Part shown: positions 40,797 to 54,083 of the stretch, piece after piece
Layout of the letters: each line of letters begins with the position of its first letter
How positions within the stretch are numbered: position 1 is the stretch's first letter
NCBI RefSeq assembly: GCF_016583795.1
Contig: NZ_NRRS01000005.1
Location: 32,568-96,567, forward strand
DNA: 64,000 nt
Direction of reading: 5' to 3'
DNA from: Rhabdochromatium marinum
Lineage (GTDB): Bacteria; Pseudomonadota; Gammaproteobacteria; Chromatiales; Chromatiaceae
Program-made: the position numbers and the translations under genes
Notes under the pieces: model-generated
What the model saw: the letters and a program-made list of their open reading frames with translations, nothing else
Database searches by the model: none
Told to the model about the DNA's origin: nothing

Positions 40797-42511
40797 GTGA
40801 CCTGTTCCGGCTCAGAGGCTGCCGGTTCACGCGCTGACGATTCAAGTGTCGCCGGCTCAAGCGCTGCCAGTTCAGCCAGCTCACGTCCCTTGACCAGCTG
40901 TGAGGGATCAATCAACTGCACCAAGCGCTGTTGCTTTTCCAGATTGGCCATGCGCGCGAGGAGCTGGGATTGCTCGCTGGACAAATTGGGGGCCGGTTCG
41001 ATCGCGCCATGGGGAATTCTCAGCACCTCGGCCACCGAGTCCACGATAAAGCCGGTGCATGCGCCTTTGATCAAAAACACCATGACGCGCTGACGATCCG
41101 AGCGTTCCACGCCCTTAAGCCCCAAACGGCGGCGCAGATCAATCACTGGCAGCACGGTTCCGCGCAAATTAATGACACCCTCGACGAAGCTCGGCGCTTT
41201 GGGAACATGGGTGAGTTCTTCGGGAACGCGTACAATCTCCTGCACACTCTCGATCGGCACCCCGAATTCCTCTTTGTTCAGGCGAAACACCACCACCTGT
41301 TCGTCGTCATCGGCACTGTCGTCATCCAGCTCGTCGGTTTCGGTTGGAAGATCCTCAGTCATGCTATCCACTGTAGTTAAGGCCTCCTTAACGGCCGAAT
41401 GACGGAAGAGATTGCCGGTGGAGATAATGGAAACCAGCCGTTTACCGCCGTCGAGCCGGCAGATGTCGGAAATGTCGGTCAGATCCCCGTCGCGCGCCAA
41501 CAGGCCCGGCATGGCCTCAACTTCGGCCTTGGCTACCCGCAGCACCTCATTGACATTGTCCATCACTACACCGACCGAGGTCGCACCCAGCGACACCACG
41601 ACGATACGACTGTGTTCGTCCATCTCATGCGGCGGTAACGCAAACATCCGGCGCAAACTCACCAGTGGCAGCAGGCGATTGCGCAGACTCATGACGCCCA
41701 GCACATGCTGCTCGGAGCGCGGAATCTTCACAATATGCTCGGGAACCTGCACGATCTCCTGGACATTCTCAATGGCGATGGCGTATTCCTGCTCGGCGAC
41801 ATCGAAACTCACCAGTTGTAACTCGTCGCTGTCCTCTTCTTCCTCCTCCGTTGCGTCGCTTCTGGTCTGGCTGGAAAGCCCCTTAGCCACCCCGGAGGAC
41901 GTGGTTAATTTAGCCATGTCGGCGAATTCCCGACTGATCAGGCGCGCGAAATCCAGCACCATGATCATGGTATGACCACCGACGTCCTTGATCAGGCCGG
42001 ATAGCAGTTCGGTATCCACGGTGCTGCTGATTGACCCCACAGCTTCGATTTTGGCCGGCTCAACACCAACCACGCTGGCCACGCGATCAACGACGAATCC
42101 CAGTGGCTGACCCAGATCAATCACCAACGCACGCGTGGTGTCGTCATGTTCCCGCTCAGCCAGTCCAAACAAATGGCGTAGCGCGATGATCGGCAGTACC
42201 TTGCCCCGCAAATTAGCCAGCCCTTGCAAACTGGGCGGGGCCAGTGGCACCCGCACCACCTCGGGCACCCGGATAATTTCCTGCACCGGCGCCATATCCA
42301 CGGCGAAGACTTCCTCGCCAACGATAAAGGTGACGAACTGCCGGATCTCCTCGTTCTGCTTCTGCTCATCGCCTTGATCACTCGACGGCAGCCCGGCGCG
42401 CTCGAGCTGAGGTTCGGCCGCAGTCGCTGGAGTCGTCTCGGCAGGAGACGCCTGGGTGGTGATTGCAGGAAGCTCCGTGGGGAGTTCTGCAGAGGGGGTC
42501 TCTGTCGTCAT
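40793..42511 (-). CDS. CheW-like coupling protein with three CheW domains
   Basis: A 572-residue protein with three CheW domains at about 56-195, 230-370 and 405-545, joined by acidic linkers (a run of Glu/Asp at ~221-230 and Asp/Glu at 390-404) and a Pro/Thr/Ala-rich N-terminus. Each repeat shows the pattern VQEI(I/V)xVP...LP(I/L/V)...LR. The core NLRG motif is kept in domains 1 and 3 (NLRGKVLPI, NLRGTVLPV); domain 2 has SLRNRLLPL. A normal CheW has one domain of ~150 residues. It follows the receptor gene by 11 bases. Confidence 0.92.
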   Translation of the reverse strand: MTTETPSAELPTELPAITTQASPAETTPATAAEPQLERAGLPSSDQGDEQKQNEEIRQFVTFIVGEEVFAVDMAPVQEIIRVPEVVRVPLAPPSLQGLANLRGKVLPIIALRHLFGLAEREHDDTTRALVIDLGQPLGFVVDRVASVVGVEPAKIEAVGSISSTVDTELLSGLIKDVGGHTMIMVLDFARLISREFADMAKLTTSSGVAKGLSSQTRSDATEEEEEDSDELQLVSFDVAEQEYAIAIENVQEIVQVPEHIVKIPRSEQHVLGVMSLRNRLLPLVSLRRMFALPPHEMDEHSRIVVVSLGATSVGVVMDNVNEVLRVAKAEVEAMPGLLARDGDLTDISDICRLDGGKRLVSIISTGNLFRHSAVKEALTTVDSMTEDLPTETDELDDDSADDDEQVVVFRLNKEEFGVPIESVQEIVRVPEELTHVPKAPSFVEGVINLRGTVLPVIDLRRRLGLKGVERSDRQRVMVFLIKGACTGFIVDSVAEVLRIPHGAIEPAPNLSSEQSQLLARMANLEKQQRLVQLIDPSQLVKGRELAELAALEPATLESSAREPAASEPEQVT

Positions 42512-42522
42512 GGTCGCACCCC

Positions 42523-44442
42523 CTAGGCGCTTTGCAATTCATCAGCAAGCGAGGCAATCTCCTCGACAGCGGAAGCCAGTTCCTCGGCACCCTGCGATTG
42601 CTGCTGAGAGGCGGACGTGGCTTCAGTGGCGGCCTTGTCGGCTTCCTGAGCGGCGGCGGAAATCTGCTCAACACCCGTCTTCACCTGGGCGATGGCAGCA
42701 ACAATTTCAGTCGCAGCGCTCAAGATGTTCTGAATGTTTTGCTCGACGCTCACAATATCCGTCTCAATGGTCGCCAGATTGGTCGTGGTCACCTTGGCCT
42801 TTTCCACCTCACCCAGGGCAGCGGATACGATTTCATCGAGATCCCGCCCCACGATGCCGATCTGATCCTGCACCGCTTTGACCAGATCCTTGATGTTGTC
42901 GGCATTTTCAGCCGAATCGTGTGCCAGATTGCGAATGTCGGTGGCAACAACCACGAAGCCTTTGCCAAATTCACCCGCCCGCGCGGCTTCGATCGAACCA
43001 TTGACCGCCAGCATGTTGGTCTGGATGGAAACCGTGGTAATGGCATCGACGATCTTGTCGATACGTCGGGAGACCAACTCCAGATCATTGACCTGCTTAA
43101 TACTAGAACGCGAGGACTCAGCCGCCGTGGAGATGCCCTGGACCAGACCATCAACGGTGGCCTTATTCTCGGCCAACAGCTTTCTGATCGCTGCCACTTT
43201 CTCGGAGCCCAACGTGGCGCGTTCCCGGGCCAGTTCCAATCCCCGTTCGATCTGAGTAATAGCAGTAGCCGATTCCTCAGTGCTGGCGGACTGTACCTCC
43301 GCACCCTTGCGGATCTGCTCGATAGCAATCTGAATCTGGGTGCTGGCACGATTGATCTCAGAGACGGCGGAGGACAGTTCCTCGGCCGCAGAGGCCACTT
43401 CCTCGGCGCTCTTGGCAACATCGGTTGAGGTTTTCAGATCCTCAGCCAGCTCAGACAGCGCCTGGGCCGCCTGTTCGCACTCGGACAGCGCCTGTGATTG
43501 CTCGGCGACCGTCTTGGCGGCTTCCTCGGTGGCGGCGGACTGTTCCTCAGCGGCAGCGGCAATGTCTTCCGACCCATTAAGCGCCTGCTTGGCGGCGGTG
43601 CTGGATTGTTGGGCACCGTTGGCAATGTCCTGCGCGCCCTTGAGGATCTCGGCCGCGTCGCTGCGGATCTGATCCAGTTGGGCCGTGATGGCCTGACCCT
43701 TGCCTGCCTCTTCCTCCACCGTCTTGGCCGAGGTGCTGATGCCTTGGGCGATGGTTTTTACTTCCCCCTGAATCTGTGCCACCAGATCCTGGATTTGCTT
43801 GGCGCTCTTCTCCGAGGTTTCGGCCAGGGTGCGCACCTCATCGGCCACCACCGCGAAGCCCTTGCCATGCTTGCCGGCGCGGGCGGCTTCAATGGCGGCA
43901 TTGAGCGCCAGCAGGTTGGTCTGATCGGCAATGCGCCCCACCGCCTTAACGATATCACCGATATTGGCCGCTTGTTTTTCCAGCTCGGCCACCCGTGCGA
44001 CCGAATCGGATTGGCGCTGAGCGGAAAGATTGACATTGACAACCAGCGCATCAATTTCGGCGCTGGCCTTGGTAACCAGGGTTTGGGTGCCCTCACTCTT
44101 CTCCTGGCTGGCGGCCGCGCTGCGCAACTGCCGGGTAATAGCCCCCTCGACCTGCTTGAAAGCCGTGAGCGATTCCTGGGCTGCGCCCGAGGCCTCCTCG
44201 GCCCCGGCGGCAATCTGATCGACCGCCCGCTTGAGTTCCTCGGCCGCCGACGCCGCCTCATTGATACCGGAAGACAGCTGACCAGTGGCGGCGGCAATGC
44301 GCTCAGCCGCCTGCTGCTGCTTGGCGAGGGTGCGCGCCCGCCGGCGCTGCGCTTCCGCCTCCCGCGCAGCAACCGCAGAGGTCTTGCCTGAAGCGTCACT
44401 GGTGCTGGCAGCAGCGGTCGGGGAATGTTTCACGAGGGCCAT
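42523..44442 (-). CDS. Soluble methyl-accepting protein with two signalling tips
   Basis: A 639-residue, nearly all-helical protein with no membrane helix and no ligand-binding domain. Two receptor hairpin tips are visible: [20 protein letters not shown] (from 171) and the related [20 protein letters not shown] (from 471), each followed by GKGF-VVA. The tips are 300 residues apart, with long Ala/Glu/Gln coiled coil between and around them. No CheR-binding pentapeptide ends the chain. The frame is open 31 codons further up, but ATG 44442 has AGGAGA at the right distance. First gene of the operon. Confidence 0.9.
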   Translation of the reverse strand: MALVKHSPTAAASTSDASGKTSAVAAREAEAQRRRARTLAKQQQAAERIAAATGQLSSGINEAASAAEELKRAVDQIAAGAEEASGAAQESLTAFKQVEGAITRQLRSAAASQEKSEGTQTLVTKASAEIDALVVNVNLSAQRQSDSVARVAELEKQAANIGDIVKAVGRIADQTNLLALNAAIEAARAGKHGKGFAVVADEVRTLAETSEKSAKQIQDLVAQIQGEVKTIAQGISTSAKTVEEEAGKGQAITAQLDQIRSDAAEILKGAQDIANGAQQSSTAAKQALNGSEDIAAAAEEQSAATEEAAKTVAEQSQALSECEQAAQALSELAEDLKTSTDVAKSAEEVASAAEELSSAVSEINRASTQIQIAIEQIRKGAEVQSASTEESATAITQIERGLELARERATLGSEKVAAIRKLLAENKATVDGLVQGISTAAESSRSSIKQVNDLELVSRRIDKIVDAITTVSIQTNMLAVNGSIEAARAGEFGKGFVVVATDIRNLAHDSAENADNIKDLVKAVQDQIGIVGRDLDEIVSAALGEVEKAKVTTTNLATIETDIVSVEQNIQNILSAATEIVAAIAQVKTGVEQISAAAQEADKAATEATSASQQQSQGAEELASAVEEIASLADELQSA

Positions 44443-44542
44443 GCGGTGTCTCCTGATGCTTCGAATAATTGTTGGCTCGCCTGCGGCTAAGTTTAGCCTA
44501 TTCCCAAATTGTAAGTCCCCGTGAAACGGCTGCAAAAGTGAC

Positions 44543-44571
44543 TGGACCTTTGCTGCAAACAGGGTTAGCCT
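44543..44571 (+). promoter_or_regulatory. Putative promoter of the 6S RNA gene
   Basis: TGGACC (44543-44548) and TAGCCT (44566-44571) are 17 bases apart, placing a start about 7-10 bases downstream, at the predicted 5' end of 6S RNA. Confidence 0.5.
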
Positions 44572-44580
44572 TGTTCCTCA

Positions 44581-44769
44581 GGCGTCGCCTGCGATGTTCG
44601 ATCACCGCCTGGGTATTTTCTTGAGCCTAATTTTCACCCAGGGTGCATAAAGCCCAAGCTGTTGTGCATGCCCGCCCCGAGCGGGAAGCCTGAAGCCTGA
44701 GTCAGTGCTCCCACTTGAACCAACAGGTTCAAGAACGAAGGTCGGTACCGGCACACGCGGGGGGCGCCG
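44581..44769 (+). ncRNA. ssrS: 6S RNA
   Basis: About 189 bases matching the layout of gammaproteobacterial 6S RNA, which binds sigma-70 RNA polymerase in slow growth. Recognisable landmarks in order are GCGATGTTCG in the 5' closing stem, CTTGAGCC plus an A/T stretch before the large bubble, GTGCATGCCCG and GAGCGGGAAGCCT on the 3' side, and the hairpin TTGAACC-aaca-GGTTCAAG. The 3' end (CGCGGGGGGCGCC) pairs with the 5' end with some mismatches. The position directly before fau (ygfA) is the classical one. Ends are estimated to within about 5 bases. Confidence 0.9.
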
Positions 44770-44778
44770 CTTTTATTC

Positions 44779-45375
44779 ATGTCCACCACCCTCATGAGCC
44801 TTCGACGCCAGCTGCGCGCCAAACGCCGCGCGATCGCCCCCAGCATCCAACGCCGGCATGCCCGCCAAGCCGCCGCGCATCTCCGGAAGCTGCCCGGTAT
44901 CGGACGTGCCCGACATATCGCGCTCTACATGGCCGTCGATGGTGAACTCGATCCCAGCGCCATTCGCCAGCAATTCGCGCAGGCCTCCCGGCGCTGGTAT
45001 CTGCCGGTCATCAGCTCGCAAGCGCCACCGAAAATCCGCTTTTATCCTGACCCGCTGCCCCGACAGCGGCGCCCGAACAGTTGGGGAATTCCCGAGCCTG
45101 ACTGCCGCCGACAACACCCGGTAAAGCTGTCATCACTGGATTTGGTGCTGCTGCCTCTGGTGGGATTTGACCATCGCTGCCAACGCATCGGCATGGGGCT
45201 TGGCTTCTACGACCGCTGTTTCGGCAACATTCGCGCCGATGCACGCCGCTACCGGCGCCCGCGTCTAATCGGGCTGGCGCATGAATGTCAGCGCATCAAG
45301 ACCCTGAAGCGCCAACCCTGGGATGTGGCGCTGGATGCCGTACTCACAGAAAAGCACCTTTATTCATGCCGTTAG
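44779..45375 (+). CDS. fau: 5-formyltetrahydrofolate cyclo-ligase
   Basis: A 198-residue enzyme turning 5-formyl-THF into 5,10-methenyl-THF with ATP. The basic N-terminus (SLRRQLRAKRRAI) and the C-terminal motif LVGFDHRCQRIGMGLGFYDRCF, which holds the nucleotide and folate site, are clear. The ATG at 44779 lies only ~10 bases beyond the predicted 6S end and has no good ribosome site; an in-frame ATG at 44794 is an alternative. It is probably transcribed by read-through from ssrS, as in E. coli. Confidence 0.93.
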   Translation: MSTTLMSLRRQLRAKRRAIAPSIQRRHARQAAAHLRKLPGIGRARHIALYMAVDGELDPSAIRQQFAQASRRWYLPVISSQAPPKIRFYPDPLPRQRRPNSWGIPEPDCRRQHPVKLSSLDLVLLPLVGFDHRCQRIGMGLGFYDRCFGNIRADARRYRRPRLIGLAHECQRIKTLKRQPWDVALDAVLTEKHLYSCR

Positions 45376-45407
45376 AGATCTGGAAAACAAAAGAACGCTT
45401 GTTGGGT

Positions 45408-45436
45408 TTGACCGAGTATTCGCGTTCGCTTATACT
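45408..45436 (+). promoter_or_regulatory. Sigma-70 promoter of the ATP synthase operon
   Basis: TTGACC (45408-45413) and TATACT (45431-45436) with the ideal 17-base spacer, 38 bases before the atpI start. It is the best promoter match noticed in the window. Confidence 0.8.
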
Positions 45437-45473
45437 GCGCGGCTGTTACTGCAACGACCCGCATCTGTAGGCG

Positions 45474-45860
45474 ATGACCGGGATCCAAAACAGGCAAGAT
45501 GTGCAACCACATCAGATACGCCATTTGCTGCGCTGGCAAGGCATTCTGAGCGGAATTGCACTGCTTTTGACCGCCCCCTTTGGCTCAGCGATGCTGATCT
45601 CCGCAGTGGTGGGATCTGTGGGCTGTTGGCTGGCAAACGGAGCGGCGGCGTTCTGGATCTTTCGTCACTATCGCGCCCAACAGCCGGGAGCCTTGGTGCT
45701 GCGGTTTTATGGCGCTGAAATCGTCAAGATTACCTTGGTTATGACACTTTTCACGATCGCTTATACAACGATCGACGCTTTGGTTGTGCCAATGGTTCTG
45801 GGCAGTTATCTGATCGTACAAACAGTGCCGGCGCTAATACCCAGTTCACCAAAACCCTAG
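45474..45860 (+). CDS. atpI: ATP synthase subunit I
   Basis: A 128-residue membrane protein with four predicted helices, the second and third flanking a conserved-looking AEIVKITLVMTLF segment typical of AtpI. It helps assemble the c-ring and is the usual first gene of atp operons in gammaproteobacteria. An ATG at 45474 opens the frame; no strong ribosome site is seen, consistent with low expression of this subunit. Confidence 0.85.
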   Translation: MTGIQNRQDVQPHQIRHLLRWQGILSGIALLLTAPFGSAMLISAVVGSVGCWLANGAAAFWIFRHYRAQQPGALVLRFYGAEIVKITLVMTLFTIAYTTIDALVVPMVLGSYLIVQTVPALIPSSPKP

Positions 45861-45882
45861 CGTTCAACTCTAACCAATTTAA

Positions 45883-46773
<891 letters not shown>

Positions 46774-46874
46774 TTCAGCATCTTGCCGCCTGATTCGGCC
46801 ACTTCAAGAATTCGGCGCAGACTAGGTCGCGGACCCGGTGTCCGCTTACTGTTTCTTTTCTGTTCATTCTCTAA

Positions 46875-47132
<258 letters not shown>

Positions 47133-47184
47133 CGCGCCTCCGGCCCCGCCGGACACCTGTCACTCGTTCCCACGAGGCTTACGG

Positions 47185-47655
47185 ATGAATATCAATCTTA
47201 CACTGATCCTTCAGATGATCTCCTTCACGGCGTTCGTCTGGTTTTGCATGACCTATGTCTGGCCGCCGATCATGCATGCGCTTGATGAGCGCAAAAAGCG
47301 TATCGCGGAAGGACTCGCAGCCGCCGAACGCGGCGCCAAAGAACAGGAGCTTGGCCAACAGCGTGCGCTGGAAGTCATGCACAAGGCCAAGACCGATGCC
47401 GCCGAGATCGTGAATCAGGCCCAGCGCCGCTACAACGAGATCCTTGATCAGGCCAAACAGGACGCCACCGCCGAGGGCAACCGCCTGAAGCACGCGGCCG
47501 AAGCCGAGATCGAACAGGAGACCAATCGCGCCCGCGAAGAGCTGCGCGAACGGGTCGCGACCCTCGCTGTAGCTGCGGCCGAAAAAATCCTCCAGAAGGA
47601 AATCGACGCCTCGGCCCACCGCGAGCTGGTCGAATCCTTCGCCAAGCAAATCTAA
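47185..47655 (+). CDS. atpF: ATP synthase Fo subunit b
   Basis: A 156-residue stator subunit with one N-terminal membrane helix (~5-25, [20 protein letters not shown]) and a long charged coiled coil reaching to the F1 head. The length equals that of the E. coli b subunit, and only one b-type gene is present, so a b2 homodimer is expected. atpH starts 9 bases later. Confidence 0.95.
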   Translation: MNINLTLILQMISFTAFVWFCMTYVWPPIMHALDERKKRIAEGLAAAERGAKEQELGQQRALEVMHKAKTDAAEIVNQAQRRYNEILDQAKQDATAEGNRLKHAAEAEIEQETNRAREELRERVATLAVAAAEKILQKEIDASAHRELVESFAKQI

Positions 47656-47664
47656 GGCGACATC

Positions 47665-48219
47665 ATGGCTGGAGACTTAACAACCATCGCCCGCCCCTAC
47701 GCCGAGGCCGCCTTCGCGATCGCCAAGGCGCAGGACGCACTCGAGCCCTGGTCGGAAGCGCTGCAATTGCTCGGCGCCATCGCCAGTGACCCCCAGCTGC
47801 ATGCCATCGTCGGCAACCCCAATGTCGGGCGCGAGCGACTGGGCGAGCTGGCACTGGCGGCCGCTGCCGCTGGCAACGACGGCCAGGAGCTTCCAGCCGG
47901 TCCGGCCAATTTGACCCGGATTCTGGCCGCGAATCATCGCCTGCCGGTCCTGCCGGAGATCGCGCGCCTGTTCGAGCAACGCAAAACCGCCGAGCAGGGG
48001 GTGCGTCAGGTGCTGGTGCGCAGCGCCTTCCCGCTTGACGACAAGGAACGTCAGAGCCTGGTCACTTCGCTGCACGGTCATTTTGGCGCTGATGTCGAGC
48101 TGAGCGTGGAACAGGACGCAAGCCTGATCGGCGGTGTCGAAATTCGCGCCGACGACCTGGTCATCGACAGCTCGATCCGCGGCAAGCTACAGCAGCTCTC
48201 AAACGAATTGCAATTCTGA
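47665..48219 (+). CDS. atpH: ATP synthase F1 subunit delta
   Basis: A 184-residue subunit that fixes the stator to the top of F1. It opens [16 protein letters not shown], the conserved delta N-terminus, and ends in the [20 protein letters not shown] signature. It sits between atpF and atpA as usual, with a 13-base gap to atpA. Confidence 0.95.
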   Translation: MAGDLTTIARPYAEAAFAIAKAQDALEPWSEALQLLGAIASDPQLHAIVGNPNVGRERLGELALAAAAAGNDGQELPAGPANLTRILAANHRLPVLPEIARLFEQRKTAEQGVRQVLVRSAFPLDDKERQSLVTSLHGHFGADVELSVEQDASLIGGVEIRADDLVIDSSIRGKLQQLSNELQF

Positions 48220-48232
48220 ACGGAACACCGCC

Positions 48233-49774
48233 ATGCAACTGAATCCTGCCGAGATCAGTGATCTGATCAAACAGAAAATCGAGCAGTTCGATGTTAAGAC
48301 CGAGGCCCGCGCCGAGGGCACCATCGTCAGCCTGACCGATGGCATTGTGCGTATCTACGGCTTGTCCGACGCACAGTACTACGAAATGCTCGAGTTCCCG
48401 AACAACACCTTTGGCTTGGCGCTCAACCTGGAGCGCGACTCCGTGGGTGCTGTCATCCTGGGCGATTACACCCATCTGTCTGAAGGCGACTGGGCACGCT
48501 GCACCGGCCGCGTTCTGGAAGTCCCCGTCGGCGAGGAGCTGCTCGGTCGAGTGGTTGACTCCCTCGGCGCTCCGGTCGATGGCAAGGGGCCCATTAGCGC
48601 CAGCCAGACCTCGTCGATCGAAAAAATCGCCCCCGGCGTTATCCAGCGCCAGTCGGTCGATCAGCCACTGCAAACCGGCCTTAAGGCTATCGATGCCATG
48701 GTGCCGGTCGGTCGCGGCCAGCGTGAGCTGATTATCGGTGACCGTCAGACCGGTAAGACAGCGGTAGCCATTGATGCCATCATCAATCAGAAAGGCACTG
48801 GCGTTAAGTGTATCTATGTCGCTGTTGGTCAGAAAAATTCCTCGGTTGCCGGCGTACAGCGCAAGCTCGAAGAATTTGGCGCCATGGAGCACACCATCAT
48901 CGTGCATGCCGGCGCCTCGGACTCGGCCGCGATGCAGTTCATCGCGCCCTACGCCGGCTGCGCCATGGGTGAGTACTTCCGCGACAAGGGCGAGGATGCG
49001 CTCATTATCTACGATGACCTGACCAAGCAGGCTTGGGCCTATCGTCAGGTGTCCCTGCTGCTGCGCCGCCCGCCAGGTCGCGAAGCCTATCCGGGTGATG
49101 TCTTCTACCTGCATTCACGTCTGCTTGAGCGCGCTGCGCGCGTCAATGCCGACTATGTCGAAAAACAGACCGGTGGACGGGTACGCGGCCAGACCGGCTC
49201 GCTGACGGCTTTGCCAATCATCGAAACCCAGGCGGGTGACGTGTCGGCCTTCGTCCCGACCAACGTCATCTCCATCACCGACGGACAGATCTTCCTCGAA
49301 ACCGATCTGTTCAATGCAGGCATCCGTCCGGCCATCAACGCCGGTCTGTCAGTCTCGCGTGTCGGTGGCGCAGCCCAGACCAAGATCATCAAAAAACTCG
49401 GCGGCGGTATTCGTCTGGCCCTGGCCCAGTACCGCGAGCTGGCCGCGTTCTCGCAGTTTGCTTCTGACCTTGATGAGGCTACCCGCAAGCAGCTGGAGCG
49501 TGGCGAGCGCGTGACCGAGTTGATGAAGCAGATGCAGTACTCGCCCATGACCATCGGCCCCATGGCCGTGTCGCTCTTCGCCGCCAACGAAGGTTATCTT
49601 GATGACGTTGAAGTCAACAAAGTGGTCGCCTTCGAGCAAGCCCTGCAAGGCTACATGAAGAGCGCCCACAAGAGCCTGCTCGAGAAAATCGACGAGAAGG
49701 GTGATTACAACGAGGAGATCCAGCAGGCCTTGCACGAGGCCATTAAGGACTTCAAAGCCAACAACACCTGGTAA
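48233..49774 (+). CDS. atpA: ATP synthase F1 subunit alpha
   Basis: A 513-residue non-catalytic nucleotide-binding subunit, the same length as in E. coli. The P-loop is GDRQTGKTA, the Walker B region [10 protein letters not shown], and [14 protein letters not shown] is the C-terminal family signature. The open frame begins 99 bases earlier inside atpH; ATG 48233 gives the conserved [13 protein letters not shown] start. Confidence 0.98.
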   Translation: MQLNPAEISDLIKQKIEQFDVKTEARAEGTIVSLTDGIVRIYGLSDAQYYEMLEFPNNTFGLALNLERDSVGAVILGDYTHLSEGDWARCTGRVLEVPVGEELLGRVVDSLGAPVDGKGPISASQTSSIEKIAPGVIQRQSVDQPLQTGLKAIDAMVPVGRGQRELIIGDRQTGKTAVAIDAIINQKGTGVKCIYVAVGQKNSSVAGVQRKLEEFGAMEHTIIVHAGASDSAAMQFIAPYAGCAMGEYFRDKGEDALIIYDDLTKQAWAYRQVSLLLRRPPGREAYPGDVFYLHSRLLERAARVNADYVEKQTGGRVRGQTGSLTALPIIETQAGDVSAFVPTNVISITDGQIFLETDLFNAGIRPAINAGLSVSRVGGAAQTKIIKKLGGGIRLALAQYRELAAFSQFASDLDEATRKQLERGERVTELMKQMQYSPMTIGPMAVSLFAANEGYLDDVEVNKVVAFEQALQGYMKSAHKSLLEKIDEKGDYNEEIQQALHEAIKDFKANNTW

Positions 49775-49825
49775 TCGCCGTGCGGCGCGGATCGAAACAC
49801 ACAGGATCGCTTCAGGGAATCCCTC

Positions 49826-52119
<2,294 letters not shown>

Positions 52120-52178
52120 TCCGGCTGGTGGGTTTCAGAACCCACCGCCGCATCCGACAACAGGGAGACCCGACACCC

Positions 52179-52604
52179 ATGGCAATGACCGTACATGTCG
52201 ACATCGTCAGCGCCGAGGGCGCCATCCATTCCGGCTTGGCCGCTATGGTCTACGCGCCTGGCGAAATGGGCGAGCTTGGCATCGCGCCGCGTCACACCCC
52301 GCTGATCACCCGGCTGAAACCCGGCGATGTGCGGGTGGAGGACGACAAGGGTGGCATGGAGCACTTCTATGTCTCCGGTGGCATGCTGGAAGTTCAGCCC
52401 GATGTGGTGACGGTGCTGGCCGACACTGCAATTCGCGCCCAGAACATCGACGAGGCCAAGGCGCTGGAAGCCAAGCGTCGCGCTGAGGATGCCTTGGCCG
52501 GCAAGACCGCCGAGTTTGAATACGCCAAGGCGCAGGCCGAGCTGGCCGAGGCCATCGCGCAGTTGCGCGCGATCGAGAAGTTGCGCAAAATGCGTGCGAG
52601 CTGA
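52179..52604 (+). CDS. atpC: ATP synthase F1 subunit epsilon
   Basis: A 141-residue subunit that couples gamma to the c-ring and inhibits ATP hydrolysis. The N-terminal beta sandwich includes [11 protein letters not shown] and [12 protein letters not shown], and the C-terminal two-helix arm is rich in Ala, Glu and Lys. The frame is open from 52128, but ATG 52179, preceded by GGGAGA, gives the expected length. Last gene of the operon. Confidence 0.95.
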   Translation: MAMTVHVDIVSAEGAIHSGLAAMVYAPGEMGELGIAPRHTPLITRLKPGDVRVEDDKGGMEHFYVSGGMLEVQPDVVTVLADTAIRAQNIDEAKALEAKRRAEDALAGKTAEFEYAKAQAELAEAIAQLRAIEKLRKMRAS

Positions 52605-52646
52605 CGCTTGAACAGACGGACCTGACCAAGATCGAAACAGCAAGGA

Positions 52647-52670
52647 CCCTCGCCAATGGCGGGGGTTTTT
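52647..52670 (+). terminator. Rho-independent terminator of the atp operon
   Basis: CCCTCGCC pairs with GGCGGGGG (one G-T pair) around AAT, followed by TTTTT. It lies 43 bases after atpC and ahead of glmU. Confidence 0.85.
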
Positions 52671-52718
52671 GCATTCACACCTGGCACTACGCAGTGCCGG
52701 CGGGGAGTTGCGACGCAC

Positions 52719-54083
52719 ATGAAACTCGGTGTTGTCATTCTGGCTGCGGGCAAAGGCACCCGTATGCGCTCAGCACTGCCCAAGGTCTTGCATCCGCTGG
52801 CCGGGCGCCCCTTATTACGCCACGTGCTTGATGCTGCTGAGGCACTGGGCGCGGCGCGCATCTGTTGTGTCTATGGGCATGGCGGCGATCAGGTGCCCAA
52901 TACCTTGGCCGATGCCAACTGCACCTGGGTGGAACAAAGCGAGCGTCTCGGCACTGGACATGCCGTTTTGCAAGCCATGCCAAGCATGGCCGGCATGGAT
53001 CGCATCCTGGTACTCTATGGCGATGTGCCACTGATCGAAGCTGAAACCCTCAACCGTCTGGTGGCCGACAGCAATGGTTCAGCGCTCGGGTTGATTAGCA
53101 TGCGCCTGGATGATCCCAGCGGCTATGGGCGCATTGTGCGCGACAAACGCGGTCACGTGCTGCGCATTGTTGAGCAAAAAGACGCCAGTGAGGCCGAGCT
53201 GGGTATTCAGGAAATCAACACCGGCATCATCGTCGCCGATGCCACCCGGATGAATGACTGGCTGCAGCACATCGGCAACGACAATGTGCAGGGTGAATAT
53301 TATCTGACCGATGTGATTGGCCTGGCCACGGCCCAGGACATTGAAGTGGTCACCATACAACCGGAAGCCCCGCAGGAAGTTGCCGGTGTCAATGATCGGC
53401 TCCAGTTGGCGGAGCTTGAGCGTTACCATCAGCGGCGCCTAGTCGAAACCCTGATGCTACAGGGCACCACGGTGCTGGATCCAGCCAGGCTCGATATTCG
53501 CGGCACCCTGATCTGCGAGCGTGATGTCACCCTGGACGTCAATCTCATTATCGAAGGCCGGGTCCGCTTGGGCGCCAATGTGCGCATTGGACCCAATTGC
53601 CTGCTCAAGGATTGCGACATCGGCGCTGGAACTGAAGTCTTCGCCAACAGCGTCATCGAAGACGCCCAGGTCGGCGCGGGTGCCCGCATCGGCCCCTTCG
53701 CGCGACTGCGCCCGCAGGCCCAGATTGGCGATCATTGCCATATCGGTAACTTTGTCGAAGTCAAAAAATCGCGCATCGCTGAGGGCACCAAGGTCAACCA
53801 TCTGAGCTATATTGGTGACACCGAACTTGGCCGCCAGGTGAATATCGGCGCTGGCACCATTACCTGCAACTATGACGGCGCCAACAAGCATCAGACTATC
53901 ATTGGTGATGGAGCTTTCATCGGCTCCAATACCGCATTGGTTGCACCGGTCGAGGTGGGTGAACAGGCCACCATTGGCGCCGGTTCAGTGATCTCCCGCG
54001 ACGCCCCGGCAGGTAAACTCAGCCTGACCCGAGCGCCGCAGCAAACCATTGACACCTGGCAGCGACCGCGCAAGCCGGACTAG
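52719..54083 (+). CDS. glmU: Bifunctional GlcNAc-1-P uridyltransferase / GlcN-1-P acetyltransferase
   Basis: A 454-residue enzyme making UDP-GlcNAc for peptidoglycan and lipopolysaccharide. The N-terminal uridyltransferase shows LAAGKGTRMRSALPKVLHPLAG. The C-terminal half is a left-handed beta helix of hexapeptide repeats (from ~250) with GNFVEVKKSRI and NYDGANKH, the acetyl-CoA and active-site region. ATG 52719 is used; the frame is open further upstream into the terminator. It has GGGGAG ahead and is followed by glmS, as downstream of atp in E. coli. Confidence 0.96.
   Translation: MKLGVVILAAGKGTRMRSALPKVLHPLAGRPLLRHVLDAAEALGAARICCVYGHGGDQVPNTLADANCTWVEQSERLGTGHAVLQAMPSMAGMDRILVLYGDVPLIEAETLNRLVADSNGSALGLISMRLDDPSGYGRIVRDKRGHVLRIVEQKDASEAELGIQEINTGIIVADATRMNDWLQHIGNDNVQGEYYLTDVIGLATAQDIEVVTIQPEAPQEVAGVNDRLQLAELERYHQRRLVETLMLQGTTVLDPARLDIRGTLICERDVTLDVNLIIEGRVRLGANVRIGPNCLLKDCDIGAGTEVFANSVIEDAQVGAGARIGPFARLRPQAQIGDHCHIGNFVEVKKSRIAEGTKVNHLSYIGDTELGRQVNIGAGTITCNYDGANKHQTIIGDGAFIGSNTALVAPVEVGEQATIGAGSVISRDAPAGKLSLTRAPQQTIDTWQRPRKPD

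Noticed and set aside
42463..44391. Two long Gly-rich plus-strand frames (42463-43428 and 43498-44391)
   Set aside because: Antisense to the Ala/Glu-rich receptor gene; the Leu/Gly-rich composition is the mirror of its codons.
48161..49114. 317-residue minus-strand open frame
   Set aside because: Antisense to atpA.
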